Shown here piece after piece: positions 11,039 through 20,156 of a stretch of DNA of 64,000 nt. The notes below the pieces were generated by a model. That model worked only from the letters and a program-made list of their open reading frames with translations. It had not been told where the DNA came from and did no database searches. The stretch comes from Siphonodentalium dalli (lineage: Eukaryota > Mollusca > Scaphopoda > Gadilida > Siphonodentaliidae). A program made the position numbers and the translations under genes. Position 1 is the first letter of the stretch; the number at the start of each line of letters is the position of its first letter. Location of the stretch: NCBI GenBank assembly GCA_032622095.1, contig CP136069.1:9750036-9814035 (forward strand). The letters are read 5' to 3'.

Positions 11039-11701
11039 TATTTTTCATTACACATGATGATGATAATACATCACTCGTTCATTATCCCGAATGGCGAATA
11101 CAATATTTTCGACTTATCTGCTCTGCAGTATACGCTGAAAAATTATCATTACCTGGTACCAGTTTATCGTTTAAAAGGTAACCAATAAGTGGTAAGTTAG
11201 TGTCTGAACCAGGTAACACGTCGTGGAGGGTTGGCGAAAATCACACCTAGCATCCCCGGATGACAGTAAAGTCATAATGAAATGCTGGCTGACGGCTCGA
11301 AAGATTTTTGATATATCAAATTAGGATAAGATGAAAGAAAAATGTCCTGAAACCAATTAGTCATACAACAATTAATCACAAAGTGAAGTTGGTACCGAAT
11401 GTATGGATGACAGGAGAAAGAAGAGGGAATCTGCAAAACATGTGAACATAGGATTGGGGGTGGAAGATGACCCCAAGTTTGTGCAGATACATGATTCCTC
11501 ATTCGTTCACTTGTCATACATTTAGGGTGGAGATCAGTGGCCCGGAGCAGTTTTACAAAATCTGGAAAGAATCATCAAAATTTATCAATTAATAAAACCC
11601 ACAAGCTAAAATTTATAATTTATAAATGAAATCACCAGAGAAGGAAAAAAGACAAAGCCAACAAGACCTTCATCAGTTGAAAGATGCTAACCCGTGTCAT
11701 A
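11039..11701. other. No confirmed gene; place to look for the ASTE1-like 3' exon
   Basis: On the minus strand this stretch lies downstream of exon 5 of the ASTE1-like gene. Two weak acceptors can be seen: one near 11405 (TTTTGCAG) and one near 11350 with a good branch motif (TGACTAAT ... TTTCAG). The frames behind them are short and not recognisable. Positions 11148-11165 repeat 18 bp of the exon 5 donor junction exactly. Confidence 0.35.
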
Positions 11702-12068
11702 TTAACCCTTTACCCAACAGAATGGCCCTGTGCCAATGCATTCTCTTATATATGCGAGTCGACCATAGGTCGCCTCGCATATATAAGAGAATGCATTGGC
11801 TTAACACATTAAAAATTATAAAATTGTCAAAGAATGTAAGAAAAAATGGCAAAAAGTGTTAGGCCAATGCATTCTCTTATATATGCGAGGCGACCTATGG
11901 TCGACTCGCATATATAAGAGAATGCATTGGCACAGGGCATAACTGTAACCATCACAATGTGGTCAAGGAGCCGGTTCCAATGATATCCATATTTGTATGG
12001 TTCTATTGAGACAGGCTGTTGAAGCTTTATTTGGGCGTTTTTGGCCGGTTTGTTGGGTAAAGGGTTAA
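11702..12068 (+). mobile_element. TTAA-flanked MITE, copy 1 (piggyBac-like ends), with nested hairpin pair
   Basis: The element runs from TTAA-CCCTTTACCCAACA to TGTTGGGTAAAGGG-TTAA (367 bp with both TTAAs). The TTAA target with perfect 14-bp terminal inverted repeats fits the piggyBac superfamily. No transposase is present. Inside are hairpin modules at 11726-11805 and 11858-11937 in inverted orientation, then a family-specific right half (ATAACTGTAACCATCACAAT ... GGCCGGTTTG). It lies in intron 5 of the ASTE1-like gene, 66 bp past the exon 5 donor. Confidence 0.88.
11726..11937. repeat. Hairpin pair H4-H5
   Basis: Two 80-bp hairpin modules at 11726-11805 and 11858-11937 are inverted copies of each other. 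Each has 26-bp perfect arms (CCAATGCATTCTCTTATATA...) around an inner palindrome CGACC-ATA-GGTCG or its complement. The 52-bp AT-rich spacer contains 'agaatgtaagaa'. Confidence 0.93.
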
Positions 12069-12134
12069 ACGTATGAACCAACCTTTCGACCTTTAGAGAT
12101 AAATGAACCGAATGTGAGACAATGTCATTATTAC

Positions 12135-12364
12135 CTGGTACCAGTTTGCTATGGTTACACAGCGGGTTGTTGGGCGAATAGCAATTTCTTGATACGATGC
12201 CTCTCTTTCACCAGGGCGACTGAAAGCCATAGCAACCAAGGCTAGAAATTCATCCTTTTGGATTTTCAAGTTGCGTTGCCAGTTGAGTTGGAGGAAGTAT
12301 CGCAACAAGTATATCATGAACCCATTTTCTTTGCCATAATCTTCAAACCATGATTTGTCCATAT
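12135..12364 (-). CDS. ASTE1-like: Exon 5 of ASTE1-like (asteroid homolog) gene
   Basis: The minus-strand exon starts after the acceptor TATTTTCAG at 12365 and ends at the donor CAG|GTAATA. It enters in phase 1: the split GAT codon is completed from exon 4. It then gives 76 codons from MDKSWFEDYG to CVTIANWYQ with no stop and leaves in phase 0. The segment covers the helical C-terminal half of the family, and the aromatic ending resembles the corresponding C-terminal position of ASTE1 proteins as I know them. The next exon is not identified. Intron 5 contains MITE copy 1 almost immediately, and intron 4 carries the inverted MITE copy 2, so this exon sits between inverted repeats. Confidence 0.8.
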
Positions 12365-12518
12365 CTGAAAATATTGAAAATGTTGCACACAGGACTCATA
12401 TTTGATCACATAAATAATGAATATGCCAGTGGCACTGTAGCTCAACATGGAGAGGGGATAAGTCTAAGTAATAATAGATGTGAACATGACTGGAGTTTAC
12501 TGATTTTTTTTAGAAAGT

Positions 12519-12572
12519 CTTGTGCCAATGCATTCGCTTATATATGCATATAAGAGAATGCATTGGCCTAAC
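12519..12572 (+). repeat. Hairpin module H6, collapsed centre
   Basis: The outer arms (CCAATGCATTC ... GAATGCATTGG) remain, but the central ~25 bp are gone, leaving a shorter palindrome centred on ATATGCATAT. This looks like a stem-internal deletion of the 80-bp module. It is followed by the usual AT-rich spacer (to ~12760), but no right-hand partner is present. Imperfect direct repeats of ~31 bp (around GTAGCTCAACATGGAGAGGG and GTAGCTCAAATTTGAGAGGG) lie outside at about 12432 and 12776. Confidence 0.75.
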
Positions 12573-12799
12573 AAATTTTATTTCATTTGTTAAAAATTGT
12601 TACAAAAGAATGTAAGAACAAAATTTAAAAAATGTTAAAGAGATAATGATAAAAAAAAGATAAAAATTCTTGAAGAATGTAGGAAAATTTTTTAAAGACT
12701 AAAAAGATATGTTTTTTAAAAATTGATAAAGAATGCAAGAACAAATTATAAATGCAAGTGTCAATTAAATGACACCGTAGCTCAAATTTGAGAGGGAAT

Positions 12800-13279
12800 A
12801 ATTACAAAGGTTACAGTCAATAGAGTGATTAGGAATGCGGAAAGTTGAAATGTCTAAGAAATACTAGATTATATGACGATATATATATTAAAATCCAAGA
12901 TGGCATCAGGAGGCCGGCGTTTTCAACAATATTCAAAACAAATTATTGCAAAGTAATTTAGCTTCGTGGCTGCTCGCGTACAAGTCTATTTGTGTTGAAT
13001 AAATTGCATTATGTCTAAGAGTTTCTGAATGACTTGTCCACATTTTTCCTGATTATTTGTTGAAGGTGTAATCTATTTTATGTCTGATCAATGCACCATA
13101 TATACATAAACGTGTATGCAATGTGTCACGGACATTTTGTGCTGATCGACGTAAACTATATTTCTTCTGTTAATATGTTTGATGTGAAAATCCCCGACTC
13201 CCATCCCAGGCATTGGCTCAGAAAAGACACTTTGGCTAGTTTCAAACGGAAGCGCTATCTTCATGGTAAAAATCATATG
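12800..13279. other. Intron 4 sequence, no additional exon seen
   Basis: This lies between exons 4 and 5 of the ASTE1-like gene. Short ORFs at 13088-13342 on both strands overlap the MITE edge and are not credible. Confidence 0.45.
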
Positions 13280-13650
13280 TTTTAATAAATAAAGCTTCAA
13301 CAGCCTAAAATATCTTCGGTCTGTCTCAATAGAACCATACACATATGGATATCATTGGAACCGGCTCCCTGACCACATTGTGATAGTTACAGTTATGCCC
13401 TGTGCCAATGCATTCTCTTATATATGCGAGTCGACCATAGGTCGCCTCGCATATATAAGAGAATGCATTGGCCTAAAAAAAATCTTTTTTTAACACTTTT
13501 TACCATTTTTTCTTACATTCTTTAACAATTTTATAATTTTTAATGTGTTAAGCCAATGCATTCTCTTATATATGCGAGGCGACCTATGGTCGGCTCGCAT
13601 ATATAAGAGAATGCATTGGCACAGGGCCCTTCTGTTGGGTAAAGGGCTAA
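13280..13650 (-). mobile_element. TTAA-type MITE, copy 2, inverted and 5'-damaged
   Basis: This is a reverse-orientation copy of the MITE at 11702-12068. The family right half reads outward from about 13290 (AAAGCTTCAACAGCC), then the hairpins H7 (13398-13476) and H8 (13547-13626), then TGTTGGGTAAAGGG and CTAA at 13647-13650 (one target base changed from TTAA). The outer ~40 bp on the left, including the terminal repeat, are missing. Confidence 0.82.
13398..13626. repeat. Hairpin pair H7-H8
   Basis: Modules at 13398-13476 and 13547-13626 are inverted relative to each other. Both keep the 26-bp arms, and H8 has a single change beside the inner palindrome. The spacer contains T and A runs and 'tcttacattc'. 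Confidence 0.92.
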
Positions 13651-14017
13651 ACTATTTTACATCTGATGGTGTCCAAAAGATGCACCAGATAATTATTTCT
13701 GTCTGCAGTAATTTCAACTAACAACTGAAGAACTCGTATTTAGCGCAATATAAACCATATATACGAACCTGTTGTAATTTATGTGAATATATTCGAATAA
13801 AGTAAAATATAAATACAATTACATATTTTAATTGAGGTCCGTGTGATCCGAAATGCGAATACGAGAGGGTCCGTATGAGCCAACCAGGGTCCGTGTGAAC
13901 AAGGGTCCATATCATCTGCATACAGACATGAATATAATTATGCGATTAAGATTCCAATCGAAATTCAACCATCAAATTAGCATGTGACGTTAGTTGTATA
14001 TACGCTGTTAACATTAC
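13651..14017. other. Intron 4 sequence, no further feature
   Basis: No exon, repeat or element is recognised. Three short GGTCCGTGTGA/GGTCCGTATGA phrases occur around 13835-13900. Confidence 0.4.
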
Positions 14018-14117
14018 CTGCATCTTTATCCGTATGTGTCATTATACGATGAAACGTCTTCAGATTCTCGCTAACCTCATGCATTAGAGGAAGGTTCCAT
14101 TCTTCTGTCACTTGAAC
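14018..14117 (-). CDS. ASTE1-like: Exon 4 of ASTE1-like gene
   Basis: The 100-bp minus-strand exon lies between acceptor TTTGTTACAG and donor GCAG|GTAATG. It enters in phase 0 (VQVTEEWNLPLM ...) and leaves after the first base of a codon, matching the entry phase of exon 5. It encodes 33 residues of the variable middle-to-C-terminal region. The hairpin-pair element at 14165-14536 is inserted about 46 bp upstream of its acceptor, and part of that splice-acceptor region (31 bp) is duplicated on the far side of the insertion. Confidence 0.8.
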
Positions 14118-14121
14118 CTGT

Positions 14122-14569
14122 AACAAACATGACAAGTCAATACAATACATAGATATTTTTTTTACCCTGTGCCAATGCATTCTCTTATATATGCGAGTCG
14201 ACCATAGGTCGCCTCGCATATATAAGATAATGCATTGGCCTAACAATTTTTTACAATTTTAATAATTTGTTCTTGTATTCTTTAACAATTTAATATTTTC
14301 ACCCATACAGAGCCCCAGACAAACATGAGCAGACGACACTCTTCTATGCTTGCTTCTATATATGTGTGGGGCTCCCTGCAGGGTAATGGATGTTTTTTTT
14401 ATTTTATGTCCTAAAAATTGTAAGAAACATTTATTTAAAAAACATGATAAAAACTTGTTAGGCCAATGCATTCTCTTATATATGCGAGGCGACCTATGGT
14501 CGACTCGCATATATAAGAGAATGCATTGGCACAGGGTAAACAAACATGACAAGTCAATACAATACATAG
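14122..14569. mobile_element. Free-standing hairpin-pair element flanked by a 31-bp direct repeat
   Basis: Modules H9 (14165-14244) and H10 (14457-14536) are inverted copies around a 212-bp spacer. This copy lacks the TTAA-MITE flanks. A perfect 31-bp direct repeat beginning AACAAACATGACAAGTCAAT occurs at 14122-14152 and again at 14539-14569, which looks like a long target-site duplication or a repair product. A poly-T of eight separates the left repeat from the hairpin. Two short ORFs across the pair are artefacts. Confidence 0.85.
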
Positions 14570-14683
14570 AGTTGTTTAGATATAGTGTACTTAATCGGAC
14601 GCCCAATCTGTAGAAACCTGTAAGACTTCGATATTGGCATATTATTCGGCAGTGAGACATGTTCGCATATTGATCCAAAATAA

Positions 14684-15270
14684 TTAAAGGGATACTGTAC
14701 CAAAATATTGTTGTTGGTTTCTGTAGTCTCTGAGTCGGAGAATAAGGTAACAATGTTTCTATTATTTGAAAGTCTGTTGAGTACGAAGTAGTGTTACGGA
14801 TGGCAAATTTACCGGAATGCAAAAATACAAATTGTCGTTGTCGAGTAATTTTTGTACATTTTTCAACCAAATGTATCAAATAAAAGTTATATTATATGCA
14901 TACTAGTTCCACATACTCATTTACGTTATTGTATCGTCACTAGTCAGTGAGTGGCTTGAGTTTTCTCCCCGTATCAACATAATGTGTTAAACGATTGTGT
15001 GTGCCATGGGTTTACCAATCCACTATCCCTCAATTAATTAGATTACGCCTTGTACACGGAAATTCGTAATTTAATTTACACCATTTTATGGCTCCAGTCA
15101 TAAATTAAATTTATATCAAATTATTAACTTTGATCTTAAGATAGCCTATTAACCTGAGCGTTTACAAAATACATCTTCGACTCAAATTACTTATGTTTCT
15201 ATATATTATCGATATTAGATCGTTGTTATCACCGGAAATTTATTGAAAATGGCGTACAGTACCCCTTTAA
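14684..15270. mobile_element. TTAA-flanked MITE, second family (587 bp)
   Basis: The ends read TTAA-AGGGATACTGTAC and GTACAGTACCCCT-TTAA, so there is a TTAA target with ~13-bp inverted ends that differ from the CCCTTTACCC family. The interior is AT-rich and holds no transposase. The element at 19864-20156 has related ends (AAGGATACTGTAC). It lies in intron 3 of the ASTE1-like gene. Confidence 0.75.
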
Positions 15271-15640
15271 TATTCATCTCACTGTCCAATGAGGATGCGT
15301 AATTCCCGGACAAAGGAATAACAATGAGAGTTCATTTCCAACTGCCGAACGCCGAGGACGCGATGTGACTGTCTGTTGTGGTGTTTTCATTGTTGAGTAT
15401 ACAAAAGTCTTGAAATAATTTCAACTTCGTGGAGGAATCTGTTATTCCCAGACTGTAATGATCGAGGCCCGAGTGTTACAAACCAAATAAGTGGACAGTA
15501 TATAATCAACTTGAATATTTTCCACTTTTTCCAAGGCATATTTACCAAATTCAACAATATACTTAATACTGTGTAAAGAGTAACTTTGCAGTTGTAATTT
15601 GGCCTCAGTTTCTCGTGTAACTGTCAGAAACAAATTATGT

Positions 15641-16090
15641 CACCAAGAATTATATAGGGATATTCTCAATTATATAGAGATATTCTCAATTATATAGGGA
15701 TATTCTCAATTATATTGAGATATTCTCAATTATATAGGGATATGCTCAATTATATAGAGATATTCTCAATTATATAGGGATATCCTCAATTATATTGAGA
15801 TATTCTCAATTATATAGGGATATTCTCAATTATATAGGGATATTCTCAATTATATTGAGATATTCTCAATTATATAGGGATATTCTCAATTATATAGGGA
15901 TATGCTCAATTATATTGAGATATTCTCAATTATATAGGGATATTCTATATTATATAGGGATATTCTCAATTATAGAGGGATATTCTCAATTATAGATGGA
16001 TATTCTCAATTATAGAGGGATATTCTCAATTATAGAGGGATATTCTCAATTATATATGGATATTCTCAATTATATATGGATATTATCATC
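15641..16090. repeat. 20-bp minisatellite, about 22 copies
   Basis: The unit TATTCTCAATTATATAGGGA repeats in exact 20-bp register. Variants (AGAGA, TTGAGA, AGATGGA) recur with a partial 60-bp higher-order rhythm. It lies in intron 3. Confidence 0.96.
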
Positions 16091-16177
16091 TGGAAAACAG
16101 GTTTGCCAAAAATATCTGGATTTTCCCTGAATCAGGAGTAAAGCTTTAAATATCTGTCCGAAATCTGATCCAGGTCT

Positions 16178-16490
16178 GAGAATAAGGTTCCGGACATTTG
16201 CAGAATGAGGTCCACTGAGGGTGAATTTAGTGACGTTGTGGACCTCATGGCCTCATCTCCTATGGGAGACATAGACTCATATTTAAGTTCCCTGATGGTG
16301 AATATTGTGATGTGCACCTATTGGGAACCTCGATTATGCACTAAAAGGAAAAAGAATCTTTGCGAAAAAGAAACTAATTTGAAAGTAAAGATACTTTCCA
16401 GAAAAGATGAGGCCTGGGCTGAATGCGGGCTATCGTCACCAAATTAACCCCCTGGGGACCTCATACTGTAAATGTCCGCACCTTATTCTC
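16178..16490. mobile_element. MITE with ~35-bp terminal inverted repeats (313 bp)
   Basis: The left end GAGAATAAGGTTCCGGACAT is mirrored at 16456-16490, whose reverse complement starts GAGAATAAGGTGCGGACAT. The match continues through AATGAGGTCC/TATGAGGTCC. The 80-codon ORF inside has no recognisable function. The target duplication is unclear. Confidence 0.75.
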
Positions 16491-16532
16491 ATGCCGCTCA
16501 TTGACCGTAACATTATTTAGTGTAAATACCAT

Positions 16533-16909
16533 TTAACCCTATACCCAACAGAACGGCCCTGTGCCAATGCATTCTCTTATATATGCGAGTCGACCATAGG
16601 TCGCCTCGCATATATAAGAGAATGCATTGGCTTAACATATTAAAAATTATAAAATTGTCAAAGAATGTAGAAAAATATTTTTTTTAGGCCAATGCATTCT
16701 CTTATATATGCGAGGCGACCTATGGTCGACTCGCATATATAAGAGAATGCATTGGCACAGGGAATAACTGTAACCATCACAATGTGGTCAATGAACCGGT
16801 TCCAATGATATCCATATTTGTATGGTGTTATTGAGACAGACCGAAGATATTTTAGGCTGTTGAAGCTTTATTTGGGCGTGTTTGGCCGGTTTGTTGGGTA
16901 AAGGGTTAA
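16533..16909 (+). mobile_element. TTAA-flanked MITE, copy 3
   Basis: Same family and orientation as copy 1. TTAA-CCCTATACCCAACA (one mismatch in the left repeat) runs to TTGGGTAAAGGG-TTAA. Hairpins H11 (16557-16636) and H12 (16685-16762) are both intact. The right half matches copy 1 and retains ~20 bp (CCGAAGATATTTTAGG) that copy 1 lacks. It lies in intron 3. Confidence 0.88.
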
Positions 16910-17021
16910 TTATTGGTAATGTAATATTTACTACCTTGGTAAACACTTGTATATATAGTGTTTGATTTCATTTAGACGTGTATAATATACACTCAAGGTT
17001 ATGAATATTCTATATCAGCTC

Positions 17022-17500
17022 TCGGACTAGATCATGCCATGAATCCCTACTCTGGCTAACGCACGTTGAGATCATATTCCACTAGTGCAAAGCATGGGAA
17101 CGTTTTGAAGTTTTGACAGGGAACCTTATAAAGTTGAAAAAATAACGCGGGGAAAATAAATCTTAGTTATTATCTGTTCCTTAATAATGTACTTCACTGT
17201 AGGTGAATGTTCCAACTCAGAATTTCACGATTTAATTGACTTTGTGAGGGATTTTGCTTCGCGTCGCTTACAATTATGGAATTTATCCTGGGTTAATTAA
17301 TTCAAAATTTATTGCGATATCGGCTCACAAAAGCCATGAAAAAAATGTACCTACAGCGAAGTACATTGTTAAGAAACAGATACTAACTAAGAAATATATA
17401 TATGAAGTCAAAACTTCAAAACGTTCCCAGGTTTTGTACTGTGGAATATGATCTCTACGGGCGTTAGCCAGAATAGAGATTCGTGGCATGATCTACTTTC
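17022..17500. mobile_element. MITE with long (~180-bp) inverted arms
   Basis: The left arm starting CTAGATCATGCCATGAATCC (17027) is matched in reverse complement by the right arm ending GGCATGATCTAC (17496). Homology continues inward through GGAATATGATCTC, CAAAACGTTCCCA and CAATGTACTTC, covering ~180 bp on the left and ~150 bp on the right. The region at 55331-55488 has the same ends. It lies in intron 3, 110 bp from exon 3. Confidence 0.82.
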
Positions 17501-17610
17501 GGATCACAGTTGAACTAAGTTTTTACATAATATAAGACGTCACTACAATTCTACATGAACCGAATAAGTCCTATATTATCAGTTAATCCAAGCTTAGCTG
17601 GGATACTTAC

Positions 17611-17934
17611 ATCAACCCTATCAAATATCCTTGTTAAACTTTTCCCATATTCGGTGACCGTCTCGTTTCTTGGAAGTAGCATCTTGTACACGTGGGACCT
17701 GAGGTCAGCCAACAAGCCCTCAACACAATAACCACGATCTTCTAATATGATGTGGCGCCAATGGAATTTATGGTGCATTGCCATCAAATCTGCTGGGTAG
17801 GCTCCGCTTTCAATCTGCTTGCGAATAATGCCTGTCGTGTCATCGCTATATTCAGATTTGTGTTGTTCGTCTAGTTTCAGGTTATAAAAATATCGGGAGT
17901 GTAGTACTGCTGCCTTGAAAGCGCTGTCGCTCCT
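17611..17934 (-). CDS. ASTE1-like: Exon 3 of ASTE1-like gene
   Basis: The 324-bp (108-codon) minus-strand exon lies between acceptor CTAATTTTAG and a near-consensus donor GAT|GTAAGT. Phase is 0 on both sides and there are no internal stops. The reading starts RSDSAFKAAVLHSRYFYNL and runs through GIIRKQIESGAYPADLM and YCVEGLLADLRSHVYKMLL to TRIFDRVD. The order (an SRxFY-type motif, a short helix-rich basic stretch, then a 'LLxDLRxxVYxxLL' helix) is what asteroid-family proteins show after the XPG-I domain. This recognition is from family knowledge, not a search. MITE copy 4 ends its run 83 bp upstream of the acceptor. Confidence 0.85.
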
Positions 17935-18016
17935 CTAAAATTAGCAATAACCATAGTGTAAACAATATTTTATTCTCAAAAATAGAATATCACTTATAAT
18001 ACATAATATAAGGACA

Positions 18017-18364
18017 TTAACCCTTTACCCAACAGAACGGCCCTGTGCCAATGCATTCTCTTAACACATTAAAAATTATAAAATTGTTAAAGAATGTAAG
18101 AAAAAATGGTAAAAAGTGTTAAAAAAAGATTTTTTTTAGGCCAATGCATTCTCTTATATATGCGAGACGACCTATGGTCGACTCGCATATATAAGAGAAT
18201 GCATTGGCACAAGGCATAACTGTAACCATCACAATGTGGTCAATGAGCCGCCGGTTCCAATGATATCCATATTTGTATGGTTTTATTTAGACAGACCCAA
18301 GATAATTTAGGCTGTTGCAGCTTTATTTAGCCGTTTTTGGCCGGTTTGTTGGGTAAAGGGTTAA
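18017..18364 (+). mobile_element. TTAA-flanked MITE, copy 4, with the left palindrome deleted
   Basis: TTAA-CCCTTTACCCAACA to GGGTAAAGGG-TTAA, 348 bp. The left hairpin is reduced to CCCTGTGCCAATGCATTCTC followed by TTAACACATT (18041-18066): the centre and the whole right arm are missing. The right hairpin H14 (18138-18213) is intact apart from one base beside the centre. It lies in intron 2. Confidence 0.87.
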
Positions 18365-19157
18365 CAACTCAACATTAGGGAACGGGATTTGGTGGTAAGC
18401 CAATGGCTTATAGATGACCATTTCCTTGGTATATTTATTACATGATTCCCCCCTTATTCCATTCAAAAACCCATTCTATAAATAGTGCCAGGTGACCTTT
18501 GACTTCCGGGTTGTCGTCTGTTTACATTCTCAAAATACTATGGCTTCCAACATTTTTCCAACAAACTATAATGAATGAAGAGTTTGAAAAGTTATGTCAT
18601 TAAATATACGCCATTAAGTACACCAAAGAGTCATTATTTATCTGGGACTATTTATTTACGCGGGCAAACAACGCATAGTTAAGCGAAACGTCATCGCATG
18701 CCTTATAGAAGCCAATGTTAGTTTTGCGTCAAAGGCTCGGTCCACACCTAATTTACTGGACGAGTTTTGTAAATTCCGCTATAAACTGGGGACGAGTTAT
18801 ATAACCTCTATATATTGAATCATGGTTTGATTGCCTCTCAAAGTCTCAATAATGAATTGCCTGTCCCACAAGCAACCGCGACCTATCACGTGGCCAATTG
18901 CCGTATGTCCACCCGCACACACAATCACATACCTGGCATGCATGCATGAGTATATACGAGAGCACAATTTTGTTTAGGCTTATGGTTCACGCTTTACGGT
19001 TCATAACAATATTATGTCAGTTAAATCGTTTGTTATCATCAATGAACTTTTGTTGTGCGGCGATGAATATGTCAGCATTTTTGGTATAAGATATATCTGT
19101 AGACCCATATTGTAATATTTTGACCTCCAAGTCCGCATTTAGATTAGCTAAACAACG

Positions 19158-19159
<2 letters not shown>
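18365..19159. other. Intron 2 sequence, no further feature
   Basis: No exon, element or tandem repeat is recognised. Confidence 0.4.
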
Positions 19160-19160
<1 letters not shown>

Positions 19161-19242
<82 letters not shown>

Positions 19243-19310
19243 CTCTCTCTCTCCCCTCTCTCTCTCTCCCCTCTCTCTCTCTCTCTCTCTCTCGATCGAT
19301 CGATCGATCC
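19161..19310. repeat. (CT)n microsatellite with CCCT interruptions and (GATC)4
   Basis: A long CT tract runs from 19161 to 19292, broken by three CCCC steps near 19240-19270, and passes directly into GATCGATCGATCGATC at 19293-19310. Ser-Leu and Arg-Glu ORFs here are artefacts. Confidence 0.97.
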
Positions 19311-19863
19311 CAATTCTCCACAATCGCAAAATGGACTATTATTCAAACAGGTCATATTCCAGGTCACTGCAGTTCATTCACAGGCGACAGTGGTAGATTT
19401 AGCTTGGTCTTCGGTACACTGTAATTAAGATTGGATGGTGATTTGATAGCGTTCCGTGGAGTATGGATGCAAGTCTGTCTGACATTTACACACATAGTAT
19501 GAAGGACCCAGTTAATCCATGTATTATACGCCACATAACACAACAAAATACACATCCATTCCTTATATTTACACTCAACTTGAATTAAGAGAGCATTTAA
19601 CGCCCCTTATGTCCGATATGACAGTAAATAATGTTACCTCCATGCATTCAATATGAACACAAGTTGGGGTTGGCGCTCGATGTCACAACCGACAGATTAC
19701 AATTGTACATGAATCATAGGGGGTTGTGGTGTCTCAAAATGTCAATTATTTGACATTTCATCCCTAAATAAAGTTCAAATATTTTAAAATATGCTGTTTT
19801 AGACCAAAATGTTATTATTTTCCCCACTTCGGTTAGGATTAAAGAACAGAACATCACCGAGAC

Positions 19864-20156
19864 TTAAAAGGATACTGTACACTAAATCCGGCTATTTATG
19901 GGACCATCTTCTTTATACTCAACAGAATATATGCAACTAATACATGAATCTGACCAATGGATTCGTGCAAAACTCGAGTCATTAACTGATTTTCATTATA
20001 ATTACCATGTTGTTTGCATCATTCATTTACATAAGTGTATTATTCACTAATCCGCGGGTCCAATATATTCATTTGTTACATATATTCTGTTGGGACTCGA
20101 GTATAATAGGAGACGGTCCCATTTTTGGCCATATTTAGTTTGCAGTTCCCCTTTAA
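19864..20156. mobile_element. TTAA-flanked MITE related to the 14684-15270 family (293 bp)
   Basis: The ends are TTAA-AAGGATACTGTACACTAAAT and (reverse complement of the right end) TTAA-AGGGGAACTGCAAACTAAAT. Inverted homology extends ~70 bp inward through GGGACC and CAACAGAATATATG. It is a foldback-like copy in intron 2. Confidence 0.75.

Noticed and set aside
10663..11057. CRISPR-like direct repeats
   Set aside because: Units are contiguous without variable spacers, and the genome is eukaryotic. The other arrays (2.5, 8.7 and 15.6 kb) fail for the same reason.
11272..11517. 81-codon minus-strand ORF as the last exon of the ASTE1-like gene
   Set aside because: Acceptor signals exist, but the peptide has no recognisable similarity to the family and the two possible acceptors give different products. 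Left as an open place to look, not called.
19017..19428. Ser-Leu and Arg-Glu repeat proteins
   Set aside because: Translations of a (CT)n microsatellite. The same applies at 50642-50961.
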